DNA of 64,000 bases from CAIKZJ01 sp041675325 (GCA_041675325.1 JBAYUG010000002.1:40653-104652); one strand, 5' to 3'. Positions 35,910 to 45,487 are shown, numbered from the stretch's first letter. The notes: generated by a model not told the origin, from the letters alone. Numbers and translations are program-made.

Positions 35910-36731
35910 ATGAACAGGCTCTTTATTTTATTGATATTTTGTTCATTAAATTTAATTTATCTAAACAGCCAATCACAAGGATTCAGGGATTTAGAAAACA
36001 GAAAACCTGAGACCGGTATAGATGTTAAGCTGTTCAGAAGTATAAACAATAACAGAAACGGGTTTTTCAATACAGTAATACCAATTACAGATAAATCAGT
36101 ATTACCTCTCAGCATTGTGCTGCCTGTTGGATTTGCAGGAGTTTCGAGGTACAATGAGAATTATTATGATGAAAACTCGGCAATACTTTTGATGTTTTCT
36201 GAACTTACCGGGTTGGGAGTAACGGCAGGATTGAAATACATTGTCAAACGGGAAAGACCTTTTATTTCTTTAAAAGACGTAAATTATGTAAAAGACAACT
36301 CCCCTACTGACAGGTATTCATTCCCGTCCGGACACACATCTACAGCTTTTTCAATGGCGACTTCATTAACACTGAGATATCCTGATAAACCTACCGTAAT
36401 TGCAGTATCATATTTATACGCTGCTTTTATTGGTTACGGAAGGATATATCTTGGAGTACATTATCCCAGCGATGTTTTCAGTGGTATGCTAATTGGCAGC
36501 GGTTCGGCAGCTCTTGTTTTTGCTTTCCGGAAGGAAATTATAGAATTCAAGAATAATTTGTTTAACGAAAAGGGGCGTCCTGACGGCAACTCCAGCAACA
36601 TGTCCGCGGGAACAATACTCGGTCTCACAATCGGAGCAGACGTGATTAACACTATAATAAATGGTTTGGTAAGCAACAAAGTAACAATATCCTCAAGTGG
36701 AAACTCACTAAATGCAGTTGTGCAATTCTGA
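35910..36731 (+). CDS. PAP2 superfamily phosphatase, secreted or membrane-bound
   Basis: 273 residues with a signal peptide (1-23, ending NSQSQ). The three phosphatase motifs are complete: KYIVKRERPF, YSFPSGHTST and RIYLGVHYPSDVFSG, which supply the catalytic K/R, S-G-H and R/H/D residues. Three to four membrane helices surround them. The family dephosphorylates undecaprenyl diphosphate, phosphatidic acid or phosphatidylglycerol phosphate. A cleavable signal and a polar first 40 mature residues distinguish it from the second PAP2 gene at 45967, which lacks both. It may act at the periplasmic face or in the outer membrane. Confidence 0.9.
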   Translation: MNRLFILLIFCSLNLIYLNSQSQGFRDLENRKPETGIDVKLFRSINNNRNGFFNTVIPITDKSVLPLSIVLPVGFAGVSRYNENYYDENSAILLMFSELTGLGVTAGLKYIVKRERPFISLKDVNYVKDNSPTDRYSFPSGHTSTAFSMATSLTLRYPDKPTVIAVSYLYAAFIGYGRIYLGVHYPSDVFSGMLIGSGSAALVFAFRKEIIEFKNNLFNEKGRPDGNSSNMSAGTILGLTIGADVINTIINGLVSNKVTISSSGNSLNAVVQF

Positions 36732-36732
36732 A

Positions 36733-36755
36733 TTATTATCATCAAATGATAATAA
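36733..36755 (+). terminator. AT-rich hairpin after the PAP2 gene
   Basis: TTATTATCAT-CAA-ATGATAATAA is a perfect 10-bp stem with a 3-base loop, two bases after the PAP2 stop. There is no strong T-run after it, so it may be a weak terminator or an RNA-stabilising hairpin. Confidence 0.5.
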
Positions 36756-36809
36756 ACTTTCAATTATATTTATTAAATTACCTGTAAGAAATTCTATTAT
36801 TTATGAAAA

Positions 36810-38528
36810 ATGACATCAACGAATAAGATTAATAATTCGATAGAAGATACAACGTTTGTTGTATGTGATGTTGAGACTACAGGTTTATCTTCAAAGTTCA
36901 ACAGGATTACAGAGATTTCATTGATAAAAATCAGGAATGATGAAATTTTGGACACCTATACTACACTTATAAACCCGGGACAGCACATTCCATACGGGAT
37001 AACACAGCTTACAGGAATATCAAATGATGATGTATTTGACAAACCTGCATTTCATGAAATAGCACCTAAAATAAAAGATTTCATAACAGAGAATAATGGT
37101 TCAGAAACAGTATTCACGGGACATAACGTTAACTTTGACTATAATTTCGTTTCAGAATCATTCAAGAGACTTGATAAACCATATTACCTAAACATTAAGA
37201 CATTATGCACTTGTAAGCTATCGAGAAGGCTACTTCGCACATTAAGCAGCAAGTCGCTGGGAAATGTAGCAAAACACCTTAACATAAGAATAAAGAACAA
37301 GCACAGGGCATACGATGACACACTTGCAACAACAAAAGTGCTGATGCATTTTATACAGATATTGCAAGAAGAATACGATTTTGAAACGATTGACGAGATA
37401 ATTAGATTTCAGAACTCAAAAATATTCACAGATGGAAAAAGACCTGCGGCTCTTAAGCGTGTAAACTTGTCATTAAAGGACATCCCTAAAGACCCCGGAG
37501 TTTATTTCATGAGAAGTTCTTCTAATGAAATAATATATATAGGCAAAGCCAAGAGTTTAAAGGACAGAGTTTCATCATATTTCAGACATAACGATAATCT
37601 TTCTTATAAGATAAAAAAGCTGCTGACAAGCGTCAGAAAAGTGGAGTACGAAATAACCGATTCAGAATTATCGGCATTGATACTCGAATCAAAGATGATA
37701 AAGAAATTCAAGCCGAGATTTAATACTGCCATTAAGAGATTCAGGTTTCATCCTTTTTTGAAGTTTGATGTACAGAATGAATTTCCAAAACTTGATTTTG
37801 TTTATGAAATCGAGAATGATAATGCATACTATTACGGTCCCTTCATGAGCAAAGGAACAGTAAAGAATATACACAAGGAAATATATGACAGGTATAAGTT
37901 GAGAAAATGCGAAGACAAAACAATTAAGGCAAAAGAAACAAACTCCAACTGTATGTACTTTGATATCGGGAAGTGTGATGCACCCTGCAATATGACAATA
38001 CCGAATTCTCAATACAGAGATGAAGTAAATAAAGTACATAAGTTCATAATCAGTGAAGGTAATAATTCAATAACCGGTTTACTTAGAGAACAAATGAATA
38101 AAAATGCCGAAAAGGAGGACTTTGAAAAAGCTGCACTTTACCGTGACAGACTTGCTGATATAGTTAAAGTAATGAGTTACCAGAAAGTGATTACGTCCGC
38201 TATAAACAACAAGAAGATAATAATAAAATGCGACAATGACAGCAAGAGAGAACTATTCTTTATTCAGAACGGAAAACTGGCAAGTACGATAACACTAAAC
38301 CGTGATGATGATTTTGATCAGAGACCTGTATCGGAAGAATTATCTGAAGTCATTGAAACGCTTTACTTTTCATTAAATAAATTCATTAAGCATAACTTTT
38401 CACAAATAGAACTTGACGAGATAAAAGTGATTTCAAACTGGCTGGCATTGAACAGAGACAGGAATACCTTTCTTGAATTGAATGATAAGCATACAATTGA
38501 AAGACTGATTGAATTTTGTTTAAGATAG
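36810..38528 (+). CDS. DEDDh exonuclease fused to a UvrC-type GIY-YIG nuclease
   Basis: 572 residues. An N-terminal DEDDh 3'-5' exonuclease of the DnaQ type (about 13-190) has VVCDVETTGL (D20, E22), FTGHNVNFDYNF and KHRAYDDTLATT. A UvrC-like GIY-YIG domain follows (about 225-310; DPGVYFMRSSSNEIIYIGKA), then a cysteine-rich region (CEDKT..CMYFDIGKCDAPC) like that of UvrC, and a UVR motif (MNKNAEKEDFEKAALYRDRLADI, about 430-452). The UvrC RNase H and HhH domains are absent, as in Cho. The fusion resembles proteins seen in other bacteria and suggests incision plus end trimming in repair. There is no operon partner. Confidence 0.88.
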   Translation: MTSTNKINNSIEDTTFVVCDVETTGLSSKFNRITEISLIKIRNDEILDTYTTLINPGQHIPYGITQLTGISNDDVFDKPAFHEIAPKIKDFITENNGSETVFTGHNVNFDYNFVSESFKRLDKPYYLNIKTLCTCKLSRRLLRTLSSKSLGNVAKHLNIRIKNKHRAYDDTLATTKVLMHFIQILQEEYDFETIDEIIRFQNSKIFTDGKRPAALKRVNLSLKDIPKDPGVYFMRSSSNEIIYIGKAKSLKDRVSSYFRHNDNLSYKIKKLLTSVRKVEYEITDSELSALILESKMIKKFKPRFNTAIKRFRFHPFLKFDVQNEFPKLDFVYEIENDNAYYYGPFMSKGTVKNIHKEIYDRYKLRKCEDKTIKAKETNSNCMYFDIGKCDAPCNMTIPNSQYRDEVNKVHKFIISEGNNSITGLLREQMNKNAEKEDFEKAALYRDRLADIVKVMSYQKVITSAINNKKIIIKCDNDSKRELFFIQNGKLASTITLNRDDDFDQRPVSEELSEVIETLYFSLNKFIKHNFSQIELDEIKVISNWLALNRDRNTFLELNDKHTIERLIEFCLR

Positions 38529-38557
38529 ATATTTTTCTTTTATAAGGCTGAAGATAT

Positions 38558-38710
38558 ATGAAAACGGTTTATTTTGACCTGCCCAAAGCCAATGGAGAAC
38601 CATCTGAAACGCAACTTAACCGAGAACCAACCGAGAAAATGCCTGAAAATTCAATGTTTGCAGGTATCGAAAGCCAAAATAAAGCAGGAAGAAAAATAAG
38701 AAGAACATAA
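38558..38710 (+). CDS. possible small protein (50 residues)
   Basis: ATG 38558 to TAA 38710 encodes 50 residues starting MKTVYFDLPKANGEPSETQL and ending KAGRKIRRT. A purine-rich AAGGCTGAAG precedes the ATG by about 6-8 bases. The sequence is hydrophilic and probably disordered. It begins 30 bp after the nuclease gene and could be co-transcribed. No family recognised. Confidence 0.35.
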   Translation: MKTVYFDLPKANGEPSETQLNREPTEKMPENSMFAGIESQNKAGRKIRRT

Positions 38711-38721
38711 AGGAAAATTTC

Positions 38722-39603
38722 TTAGATTATAATAAATCCTTGTTTATCCTTTTCAGAATCTATTTCTAAAACTAAAGACTTGAATTTTGTATAATCTTGA
38801 AACCTTTTATTTTTTAAGTGGTTTATGAAAACAGAAACAGAGCTGTCTGAATCTTTATCGGTATCATCATTTTGATACTGCCGAGCCAATGATTCAAATT
38901 TTTCTGCTTTATCAATAACCATATCATAATCATGAATTTCGCCGGCTAAGGCTACCATGGTTTTAATCTTATTTCCCACATCGGAAAGCCGCAAACCCAG
39001 AACTTCATTTAAAAAGTCAAGCGTATATCTAAGAGGCTTGGCACGAAGCCTCATCTTATGAAGCTGTTTCATGTTTTCAGGACCTGATAAAACATCATCT
39101 TTATAAATCATCATTTTATCATAAAGGAAGCAAACCTGAACGCCCAAATACTTGCTTACTTTTTCCGGTGTTATTTCCCCTGCCGATGAAAACATTTTAT
39201 TTCGAATGAAGTCTTCCAGGGTTGCTTTACTTAACAAAAAATCAACAAGTTTTTTATTAACAAATATTCGTCTCCTCTGTTCAACGGATAATGTTTTGAG
39301 ATTATCCAGGAATTTTATTACAAGTGAATTATCTGTTTTAAATTTAAGATATTCTTCGGTAATCTGAATACAGACGTCTGTTTCGCGTGAAGGACTGAAG
39401 AGTCTGATTAACTGCTTTAATTTACGTAAATATTCTTTATACTCTTTGCTGCCTGACAATTCTCCGAGTGTCATAAACAACGATTCCAGTTTTCTGGATT
39501 CAGTTCTGATTTCATGCAGATAATTTTCCTCCGGTTTCTTTAGAAACTTATCTACGTTCCGAATTACATTTAGAGTCCTTTTAAGAAAAATATCTTGCAC
39601 CAT
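38722..39603 (-). CDS. CHAD domain protein
   Basis: 293 residues. The CHAD (conserved histidine alpha-helical) domain covers most of it: YLHEIRTESRKLESLFMTLGEL near the N-terminus and KQLHKMRLRAKPLRYTLDFL at about 178-197 are the two conserved H-x-x-R repeats, and LAGEIHDYDMVIDKAE follows. CHAD domains bind inorganic polyphosphate through these basic residues and often localise to polyP granules or accompany CYTH triphosphatases. No CYTH domain is fused or adjacent. The C-terminal tail is serine/aspartate-rich. Monocistronic. Confidence 0.9.
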   Translation of the reverse strand: MVQDIFLKRTLNVIRNVDKFLKKPEENYLHEIRTESRKLESLFMTLGELSGSKEYKEYLRKLKQLIRLFSPSRETDVCIQITEEYLKFKTDNSLVIKFLDNLKTLSVEQRRRIFVNKKLVDFLLSKATLEDFIRNKMFSSAGEITPEKVSKYLGVQVCFLYDKMMIYKDDVLSGPENMKQLHKMRLRAKPLRYTLDFLNEVLGLRLSDVGNKIKTMVALAGEIHDYDMVIDKAEKFESLARQYQNDDTDKDSDSSVSVFINHLKNKRFQDYTKFKSLVLEIDSEKDKQGFIII

Positions 39604-39719
39604 CTTAATAGAATTAATATTGCCGATTGTAATAAGTGTTATTAATATAAAATATATTAAATACAGCTAAATCAAAATAGAATTAATTAGTTAAGAATAA
39701 TCAGCAGCAGCAAAAAAAG

Positions 39720-39751
39720 AAGCCCGGAACGTAGGAGGTTGTCCCGGGCTT
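39720..39751 (-). terminator. strong rho-independent terminator of the cytochrome gene
   Basis: An 8-bp GC-rich stem, AAGCCCGG pairing with CCGGGCTT, closes a 16-base loop. On the minus strand it is followed by CTTTTTTTG. It lies about 30 bp after the cytochrome stop. Confidence 0.85.
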
Positions 39752-39780
39752 AGAAAAGGAGAAAGCTATGAAAAACACTT

Positions 39781-41874
39781 TTATTTAATCAACACCATTC
39801 TCTTTGTCTGAATGTTGTTTCCTGCTATTATCTTATAGAAGTAAACACCTGAGGATACAGCTGAGCCGTGTCCATCGAGACCTGCCCAGTCAGCAGTGTA
39901 TTTACCAGCATTAAATTTTTGATTTACGAGGGTTATAATTTCTTTACCTGTAATATCGTATATCTTTAGAGTTACTTGTTCTGTCTGAGGTAATGAGAAG
40001 TTTATCTTTGTTGACGGATTGAACGGGTTCGGATAATTCTGACTTAACTCGAACTTAACGGGGATTTCTGTACCGCTCTGCTGTACGCCAACTGCATAGT
40101 TTTTAGATACTAAAAGAACCTGAATTGAATAGAATGGATTATGCATACCGCGGCTGCCATCATAACTAATCATTTGATAATTGAAGTATGCTTTTCTCAG
40201 ATTAAGATTCAGGGAATCTCTTGCGATTAACTGCCATGATACTGAATCAATACCTGAAGGCGGTAATGCAATTCTGAGATTTTTAACGCATCCATCAAAT
40301 TCTTTTTGCCATGGCTCTATAAGACCATTGCCGTCGTAATCTTCAGGAGCTACGAAATCATCAAAGCTTGTAACGCCCGGATGACAACCGATACAACCTT
40401 TTACATGGTCATAGTTTGACGCTTCATCATGTAATTTGAATGAGTGTCCGCCAACTTTATCTCTCTGAACGGTTCCAGTATCTGTTGTCGGAGCCATATG
40501 ACATCCAACGCATGCGCCATCAATATTTTTATGTGAGCCTGAAATATACGGGAATCCGAATGTTGCAGCATTTTGTCCCATTAGAACGTCTCCCTGTGTT
40601 GAATGGTGTGGACCCCATTGGGCAGAAAACGAACCTTTGACTATGACGTATGTTTTATTATCTCTTCTTGACTGGTGGCAAGCAATACAAGTTCTGCCTT
40701 CATCAGTGAATGAATAATTATAACCATTAGCCAAAGTATCTGACGGATGATTTCTTAATGCAAAATCATTTGCACTTCCGTGTGGATCATGACATGTCGG
40801 ACATCCGATTGATATCATATCGCCTTTTACGAGTGCGGGTTTTGTGAAGTTATTTGGACCGCCGGCAGTTTTATATGTAAAATCAATGTGATTTCTGCCG
40901 TCATGACACATATTACAGTCGTTTCCTGTTTTGTTTCTTAAACTATCAGCAACGTTTCTGCCTTCAAATACCGGATTTGAGTGAATTGAATTATTCCACT
41001 GAGCTACCTGCGGGTATCTCCATGGATTATCGTGACATGAAGAACAAGCTTTTGAATCAAAATTTACTGCAATCTTTGTAGTATCACCACCAAAAGCATG
41101 TTCGCTACCGGCACCGTGGCAGCTTTCGCAACCTATTCCAGCATAAGCAACTAAAGAAGGATACTTATTCTTAAGTGAATCCCAGTTTCCCGGTTTTGGG
41201 GGTGAATATGCAGACCAACTCCAACCTAAAGTTCTTGCTTTATCGTCAAATCCGCCGTTAAGTGCGAATTTTCTGTTGTCATAACCAGTTGTATGACATT
41301 TGAAACATGATGTTCCAAATCCGGCTGATCCAGAATCGATATTATACTTCATCGTTTTGCCGTGAGCGCTAGCCTTCCATTTGTTAAATAAACCCTGTAA
41401 GTTAACTGAGTGACATGACATACAGTTCGGGTATTGTGCAGGAACACCGTCAAAACCGCCGACGCCAACAAAATCTCCTGAAGTAACTTGCAATGTTGAA
41501 TCTTTTGTTCCTGTAGAAGTTGTTATTGAAACATTAACAACATAAACTCCTTTTACGTCAACAAAAAACTTATACCAACCCATTGATGGTATTGAAGTTA
41601 AAGCAGCTGTTGAGCCTGAGGGTTTTGAGTTAAATGTCCAGTTGCTTGTCTGAACTGAGGCAGTATCGCCAATATTCATTACTGACAAATAGACATAAGT
41701 TTGATTTGGAACAGTACTTAACCCCGTAGTAATACATGAATCAGGTCTTAACACAGTACTTGTTGACCACATGTAAGGTGTAACACTTTGAACCATAATT
41801 TTGGGTTTTGGTGCTGCAAACATAACACTTCCTGTGAGCACCATTACCATCAAAATTGTAAGTAATTTTTTCAT
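39781..41874 (-). CDS. nine-haem c-type cytochrome with T9SS sorting domain
   Basis: 697 residues with a signal peptide (1-20, ending MFAA). A beta-rich domain (about 25-130) precedes nine CxxCH haem-c motifs in order: CMSCH, CFKCH, CESCH, CSSCH, CNMCH, CPTCH, CIACH, CVGCH, CIGCH. Many extra histidines are available as axial ligands. A ~80-residue T9SS type A tail starts at ELSQNYPNPFNPSTKI, runs through DITGKEI and SGVYFYKIIAG, and ends KRMVLIK. Haem would be attached in the periplasm and the holoprotein moved across the outer membrane by T9SS, so it is a candidate extracellular electron-transfer protein. Monocistronic. Confidence 0.93.
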   Translation of the reverse strand: MKKLLTILMVMVLTGSVMFAAPKPKIMVQSVTPYMWSTSTVLRPDSCITTGLSTVPNQTYVYLSVMNIGDTASVQTSNWTFNSKPSGSTAALTSIPSMGWYKFFVDVKGVYVVNVSITTSTGTKDSTLQVTSGDFVGVGGFDGVPAQYPNCMSCHSVNLQGLFNKWKASAHGKTMKYNIDSGSAGFGTSCFKCHTTGYDNRKFALNGGFDDKARTLGWSWSAYSPPKPGNWDSLKNKYPSLVAYAGIGCESCHGAGSEHAFGGDTTKIAVNFDSKACSSCHDNPWRYPQVAQWNNSIHSNPVFEGRNVADSLRNKTGNDCNMCHDGRNHIDFTYKTAGGPNNFTKPALVKGDMISIGCPTCHDPHGSANDFALRNHPSDTLANGYNYSFTDEGRTCIACHQSRRDNKTYVIVKGSFSAQWGPHHSTQGDVLMGQNAATFGFPYISGSHKNIDGACVGCHMAPTTDTGTVQRDKVGGHSFKLHDEASNYDHVKGCIGCHPGVTSFDDFVAPEDYDGNGLIEPWQKEFDGCVKNLRIALPPSGIDSVSWQLIARDSLNLNLRKAYFNYQMISYDGSRGMHNPFYSIQVLLVSKNYAVGVQQSGTEIPVKFELSQNYPNPFNPSTKINFSLPQTEQVTLKIYDITGKEIITLVNQKFNAGKYTADWAGLDGHGSAVSSGVYFYKIIAGNNIQTKRMVLIK

Positions 41875-42302
41875 AATTTTTTAAGCTTTATTTCTTAAAA
41901 TTGATTTAATAATAAATTCATTTAATAATATAACATCAATTGTCATGCCATATAATAAGCTATTGATAAAACAGTAAATAATGATAAATTGCGTTTAAAT
42001 TATGTGTAGAATTTACACAATCGGGTGAAATATGTGGATATATTACACTATTTTTATCCAATTGATTCAAAAAAAGAATTTAGTAAATATATTGTTTTTA
42101 CAACAATTTAAATAGGTTATTTATGAGATAGATTTTTTATTTATTTGAAAATAATTAGAGAAATAATCGCGAAATCTCCCGACTTCATTAATTTACTCCT
42201 ATACCAAATAAATCGGGTTTCAATGATAAGTCAGCAAATATTTTGGATTTTTGGTTAATCCGAGAGAGAAACAGTGTTTTTTATCTTCTACGAGCATATT
42301 CC

Positions 42303-42387
42303 CATATCGCAGGCATACATAAAAAAGTGACTTTTGGAGGATTTTGAGAGGTCTATATGTTAATTTTTCTCTATCTCAGCGCTGAAC
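42303..42387 (-). repeat. dispersed repeat element B, copy 2
   Basis: Read on the minus strand it matches 27199-27282: CAGCGCT, then ATAGACCTCTCAAAATCCTCC, then the shared GTCACTTTTTTATGTATGCC and TGCGATATG. After a single TGCCTGCGATA unit it diverges, so the 11-bp array of copy 1 is missing. Confidence 0.8.
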
Positions 42388-42469
42388 TTACATTAAAGGC
42401 TAAATCATTACATATGAGGAAGGTTTCTCCACGTTTAATTCGTGAAGTATTAGGAAATGAAAGAGAAAG

Positions 42470-42496
42470 TATCCCGGATAATCTGAAACCGGGATA
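42470..42496 (-). terminator. hairpin after the LolA-like gene
   Basis: TATCCCGG pairs with CCGGGATA around an 11-base loop, immediately downstream of the minus-strand gene stop. The following T-run is weak, so termination may be inefficient. Confidence 0.6.
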
Positions 42497-42503
42497 TTAA
42501 AAA

Positions 42504-43235
42504 TTAATTTGACGGCATCGTAAAAATTGTTTCATCAAAAGTTGGATTAATCTCGATTTTATCTATAGTGATATTTTGAGAACCCATTGGAGAATTTTTA
42601 ACCTTAGTATTCATTGCATATGCCATCATTACGTTACCTATTTTTCTGTAGTCAAAAAATGTCGTTTCTGAATCCAACTCCGATCCGTTAACGATAACTT
42701 TCTTCTGAACTTTTACAACAAGTTTGGTTTCTGTACTTATGTAGTAAGTAACTTTTTTTCCGTCAGCTCCTGTATAGAGAATTTTATATGCCTCCGCATT
42801 ATCTACTTTCTCTTTCCCCAGAAGTTCAATTGAAGCTCCGTCGTTTTTATATGTCGTAAGTCTGCCGAATATAATCCCCCTGTCCTTAATTCCTTTTGCT
42901 TCATCACCCTCGACCACTTCTGGAGAACTTGAACCTGATAGAGGATTTACGGACCAAGCTGTTTTTCCGTCAAAAGCCTGTTTTATAGCAAAACCCTCAA
43001 TTGACATTTCAAAGTACGTTTTATCGGGAGCAAGATTGTACGTAGTGTAGGGGATATCGATTCCTATAACTTTTGCAGTACCGTTTACCTTTAATGATTT
43101 CACAGCCTCCATATTTTCAGTACCACCGAGGGCTTCAACATGTAAATTTATTATCTCATCAGCAGATTGGGCAGACAGATTAAAACTGATAATCAGTGCG
43201 GCAAATATTGCCAGCAAATATTTTATATTCTTCAT
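42504..43235 (-). CDS. LolA-like outer-membrane lipoprotein-sorting family protein
   Basis: 243 residues with a signal peptide (1-22, ending LSAQ). The start of the mature protein, SADEIINLHVEALGGTENMEAVKSLKVNGTAKV, is typical of the LolA-fold DUF4292/outer-membrane lipoprotein-sorting-like group in Bacteroidota, followed by beta strands of an open half-barrel (YYISTETKLVVKVQKKV, ITIDKIEINPTFDETIFTMPSN). Such proteins carry a hydrophobic cargo in the periplasm. It is not a canonical LolA by genomic context (no ftsK neighbour), so cargo is unknown. Confidence 0.75.
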   Translation of the reverse strand: MKNIKYLLAIFAALIISFNLSAQSADEIINLHVEALGGTENMEAVKSLKVNGTAKVIGIDIPYTTYNLAPDKTYFEMSIEGFAIKQAFDGKTAWSVNPLSGSSSPEVVEGDEAKGIKDRGIIFGRLTTYKNDGASIELLGKEKVDNAEAYKILYTGADGKKVTYYISTETKLVVKVQKKVIVNGSELDSETTFFDYRKIGNVMMAYAMNTKVKNSPMGSQNITIDKIEINPTFDETIFTMPSN

Positions 43236-43493
43236 AGTATGATCTGATTTAACGAAAACAACTTCTAATTTATTTAGAAGTTACATTTTAAAATAACTGT
43301 TTCAATTATAAAGTAATGTGCAAAATGATGAACGGTCATTATCCCGGCATTCGCAGCAAAACACAAATCAATTCAGAAATAAGTTCGGGAACAAAGCTTT
43401 ATCAAACAGGTATAAAATGTAACAAGAATTAAACCTAAATTACAATACTGTTTGTCTAATGATTAGCAGTAAAGTAAGTTAAAGGATACAACA

Positions 43494-43928
43494 ATGAAAA
43501 AGAAACTGATAATATTTGGAATTTTGATTTCTGCCGTTTTCATCACCGGATGCGAACAGTTTGTATATAACTCATCATACAACGTCTCTGTTTACAATAA
43601 CAACCCTGACATGTACATGACCGAATTATATTTCCGTACATACGATTACGGAAACAACGGATGGAGCAGGAATCAGGTTTACTATGATCTCGATCCGTTC
43701 CAATCATTCAATATGCTTCTGGACGAGGGCACTTACGATTTCGAGATAGTTCTTGAAGACGACGATTATATTTACACAATTCACGAAGAGTATGTGGATA
43801 TCTACAATGACATGGTGCTTGATGTATGCTATGACTGCTATTTTAAAGCAAACCCGATGAAGGCAGTGAAAAAGGAGAAGAAAGAAGGCGGAAAGGTAAG
43901 CCGCACGGAAAGAATCGACGCCTTATAA
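43494..43928 (+). CDS. small tyrosine-rich lipoprotein
   Basis: 144 residues. Signal peptide II with lipobox FITGC gives a lipidated cysteine near residue 20. The mature part is rich in Y, N and D (for example SSYNVSVYNNNPDMYMTELYFRTYDYGNN) and ends with a lysine-rich segment KAVKKEKKEGGKVSRTERI. The pattern suggests one small beta domain with a basic tail. A purine-rich AAGGATACAACA precedes the ATG. No family recognised. Followed by a terminator hairpin. Confidence 0.65.
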   Translation: MKKKLIIFGILISAVFITGCEQFVYNSSYNVSVYNNNPDMYMTELYFRTYDYGNNGWSRNQVYYDLDPFQSFNMLLDEGTYDFEIVLEDDDYIYTIHEEYVDIYNDMVLDVCYDCYFKANPMKAVKKEKKEGGKVSRTERIDAL

Positions 43929-43968
43929 CTTCACGGATTGCAGAAAAACTACTATCAAATTTAATAAT

Positions 43969-44005
43969 ACGGCTTCACAGACTGATTTAAAGGCTGCGAA
44001 GCCGT
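43969..44005 (+). terminator. terminator after the small lipoprotein gene
   Basis: ACGGCTTC pairs with GAAGCCGT around a 21-base loop that contains further pairing possibilities; a T-rich region (TTTATACATTTT) follows. It lies 41 bp after the stop. Confidence 0.65.
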
Positions 44006-44126
44006 TACTGTTTATACATTTTACTCCCCTTGAATCCGCAATAAGGATTATTCTCCGATGACTTGTTTTTCACAATTATACCATATATATTTATGCCATA
44101 GAATATTAACCTTTAATATGTAATAT

Positions 44127-45428
44127 ATGGATAAAATTAGTTCGTCATTCTTTGTACCGCGCAACGAGCAGGGATACGACGCGATGTACAAGAGAATAAG
44201 GCTGATGCCGCTTTACTCTTTTCCTCATTACAAGGACCTGAACCCGCATCTCGGACTTTACCAACCGAAGATATTCCTGCACATAGATTTTGATGCCTTC
44301 TACTCACAGGTAGAGCAGAGGGACAATCCAAACCTGAGGGGAAAACCCGTTTCAGTGGGAAGCACTACAGGTATGAAAGGAATTGTCATGACGGCATCTT
44401 ACGAAGCAAGAGCGTTCGGAATCGAGACAGGCATGAGCCTTTGGGAAGCTAAGAAAATTTGCCCGAAGCTTATTACACTTCCCTGCTACGGTCCAAAGTA
44501 TGAAATAATCATACAGAATCTTCTGAGAGGATTGCGGACATTTGTCCCGCCGGAATTCACCGAACAGTACAGTGTTGATGAGTATTTTGTTGACGTCTCG
44601 AACTTTGTGAAGAACTTCAAAGACGCAAAGGAATTTGCACAGCGCATAAAGGACAAAATACTTGAAATGGAAAACCTCACGTGCAGCGTGGGAGTTTCCT
44701 ACAACAAGTCATACGCAAAGATGGCAACAAAGTTTGAGAAACCGGACGGACTAACTGTAATTACACCTGACGACAGGGAAAAGAAAATCTATCCCCTTCC
44801 CATTAGGAAACTATGGGGGGTCGGGGCAAGGATAGGAAGGCGCATGAGCCTTATGAACATTTTTACTATAGGAGACCTTGCTAACTCATCGGAGGGGGCA
44901 CTTCGCAAGGAGTTCGGCATTAACGGCATTGTTTTCAGGCGGCTTGCACGGGGCGAGGACTCCTCGGGAATCTTCAAAAAGGTCGCTCACGAGAAGTCAC
45001 TGAACCACCATCACACGCTTACGAACAACATTTACAGCATCAATGAGGTAAAGAATGAAGTCAGACGTGTCGCAGAATACCTGTGCAGGAAGATGCGTGA
45101 CAAGAAACTTGTTGCGGGATATCTATACTGTGTATTAAGATACGGAAACCTGAGATATGCCTCCGGGGACATGCATCTTCCTTCACACACAAACGACGAC
45201 CGGATTATATATGAATCAGCGCTTGAAATCCTGAAGAACTTCCCGCAGCCAAATGAACACCTGCCTGCAAGAATGTTCGGCATGACGGTTTTCGACCTTC
45301 ACGAGGACTCCAATGCCTGCAACCTTGAATTATTCACAAAACGCACTCACATCCCGTTCTATCATCTTGATAAACTTAAGCAGAAATACGGCGAGGGCGT
45401 TATAAGAGTCGGACTGAACGCAGGATAA
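44127..45428 (+). CDS. dinB: DNA polymerase IV (Y-family)
   Basis: 433 residues. Translesion polymerase. The catalytic palm begins HIDFDAFYSQVEQRDNP (D54) and continues with TASYEARAFGIETGMSLWEAKK and YSVDEYFVDVS, giving the metal-binding D-E pair. The thumb HhH region is VGARIGRRMSLMNIFTIGDL, and the little finger follows to the C-terminus (IIYESALEILKNF). About 50 residues precede the usual start, unlike E. coli DinB; whether this N-terminal extension is translated cannot be told from sequence, but no later ATG before the first motif is suitable. There is no visible SOS box. Confidence 0.93.
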   Translation: MDKISSSFFVPRNEQGYDAMYKRIRLMPLYSFPHYKDLNPHLGLYQPKIFLHIDFDAFYSQVEQRDNPNLRGKPVSVGSTTGMKGIVMTASYEARAFGIETGMSLWEAKKICPKLITLPCYGPKYEIIIQNLLRGLRTFVPPEFTEQYSVDEYFVDVSNFVKNFKDAKEFAQRIKDKILEMENLTCSVGVSYNKSYAKMATKFEKPDGLTVITPDDREKKIYPLPIRKLWGVGARIGRRMSLMNIFTIGDLANSSEGALRKEFGINGIVFRRLARGEDSSGIFKKVAHEKSLNHHHTLTNNIYSINEVKNEVRRVAEYLCRKMRDKKLVAGYLYCVLRYGNLRYASGDMHLPSHTNDDRIIYESALEILKNFPQPNEHLPARMFGMTVFDLHEDSNACNLELFTKRTHIPFYHLDKLKQKYGEGVIRVGLNAG

Positions 45429-45487
45429 TCAGGATTAATACTGCAAATTTGATTGTTTTAAAACTCTAAAAGTTCTAATTTGAATTT

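Larger units (their letters stand above)
41875..42503. other. intergenic region upstream of the cytochrome gene
   Basis: A 629-bp AT-rich stretch. It contains the cytochrome leader (41875-42100, no readable promoter boxes), element B copy 2 (42303-42387) and the terminator of the LolA-like gene (42470-42496). No ORF is supported. Confidence 0.6.
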
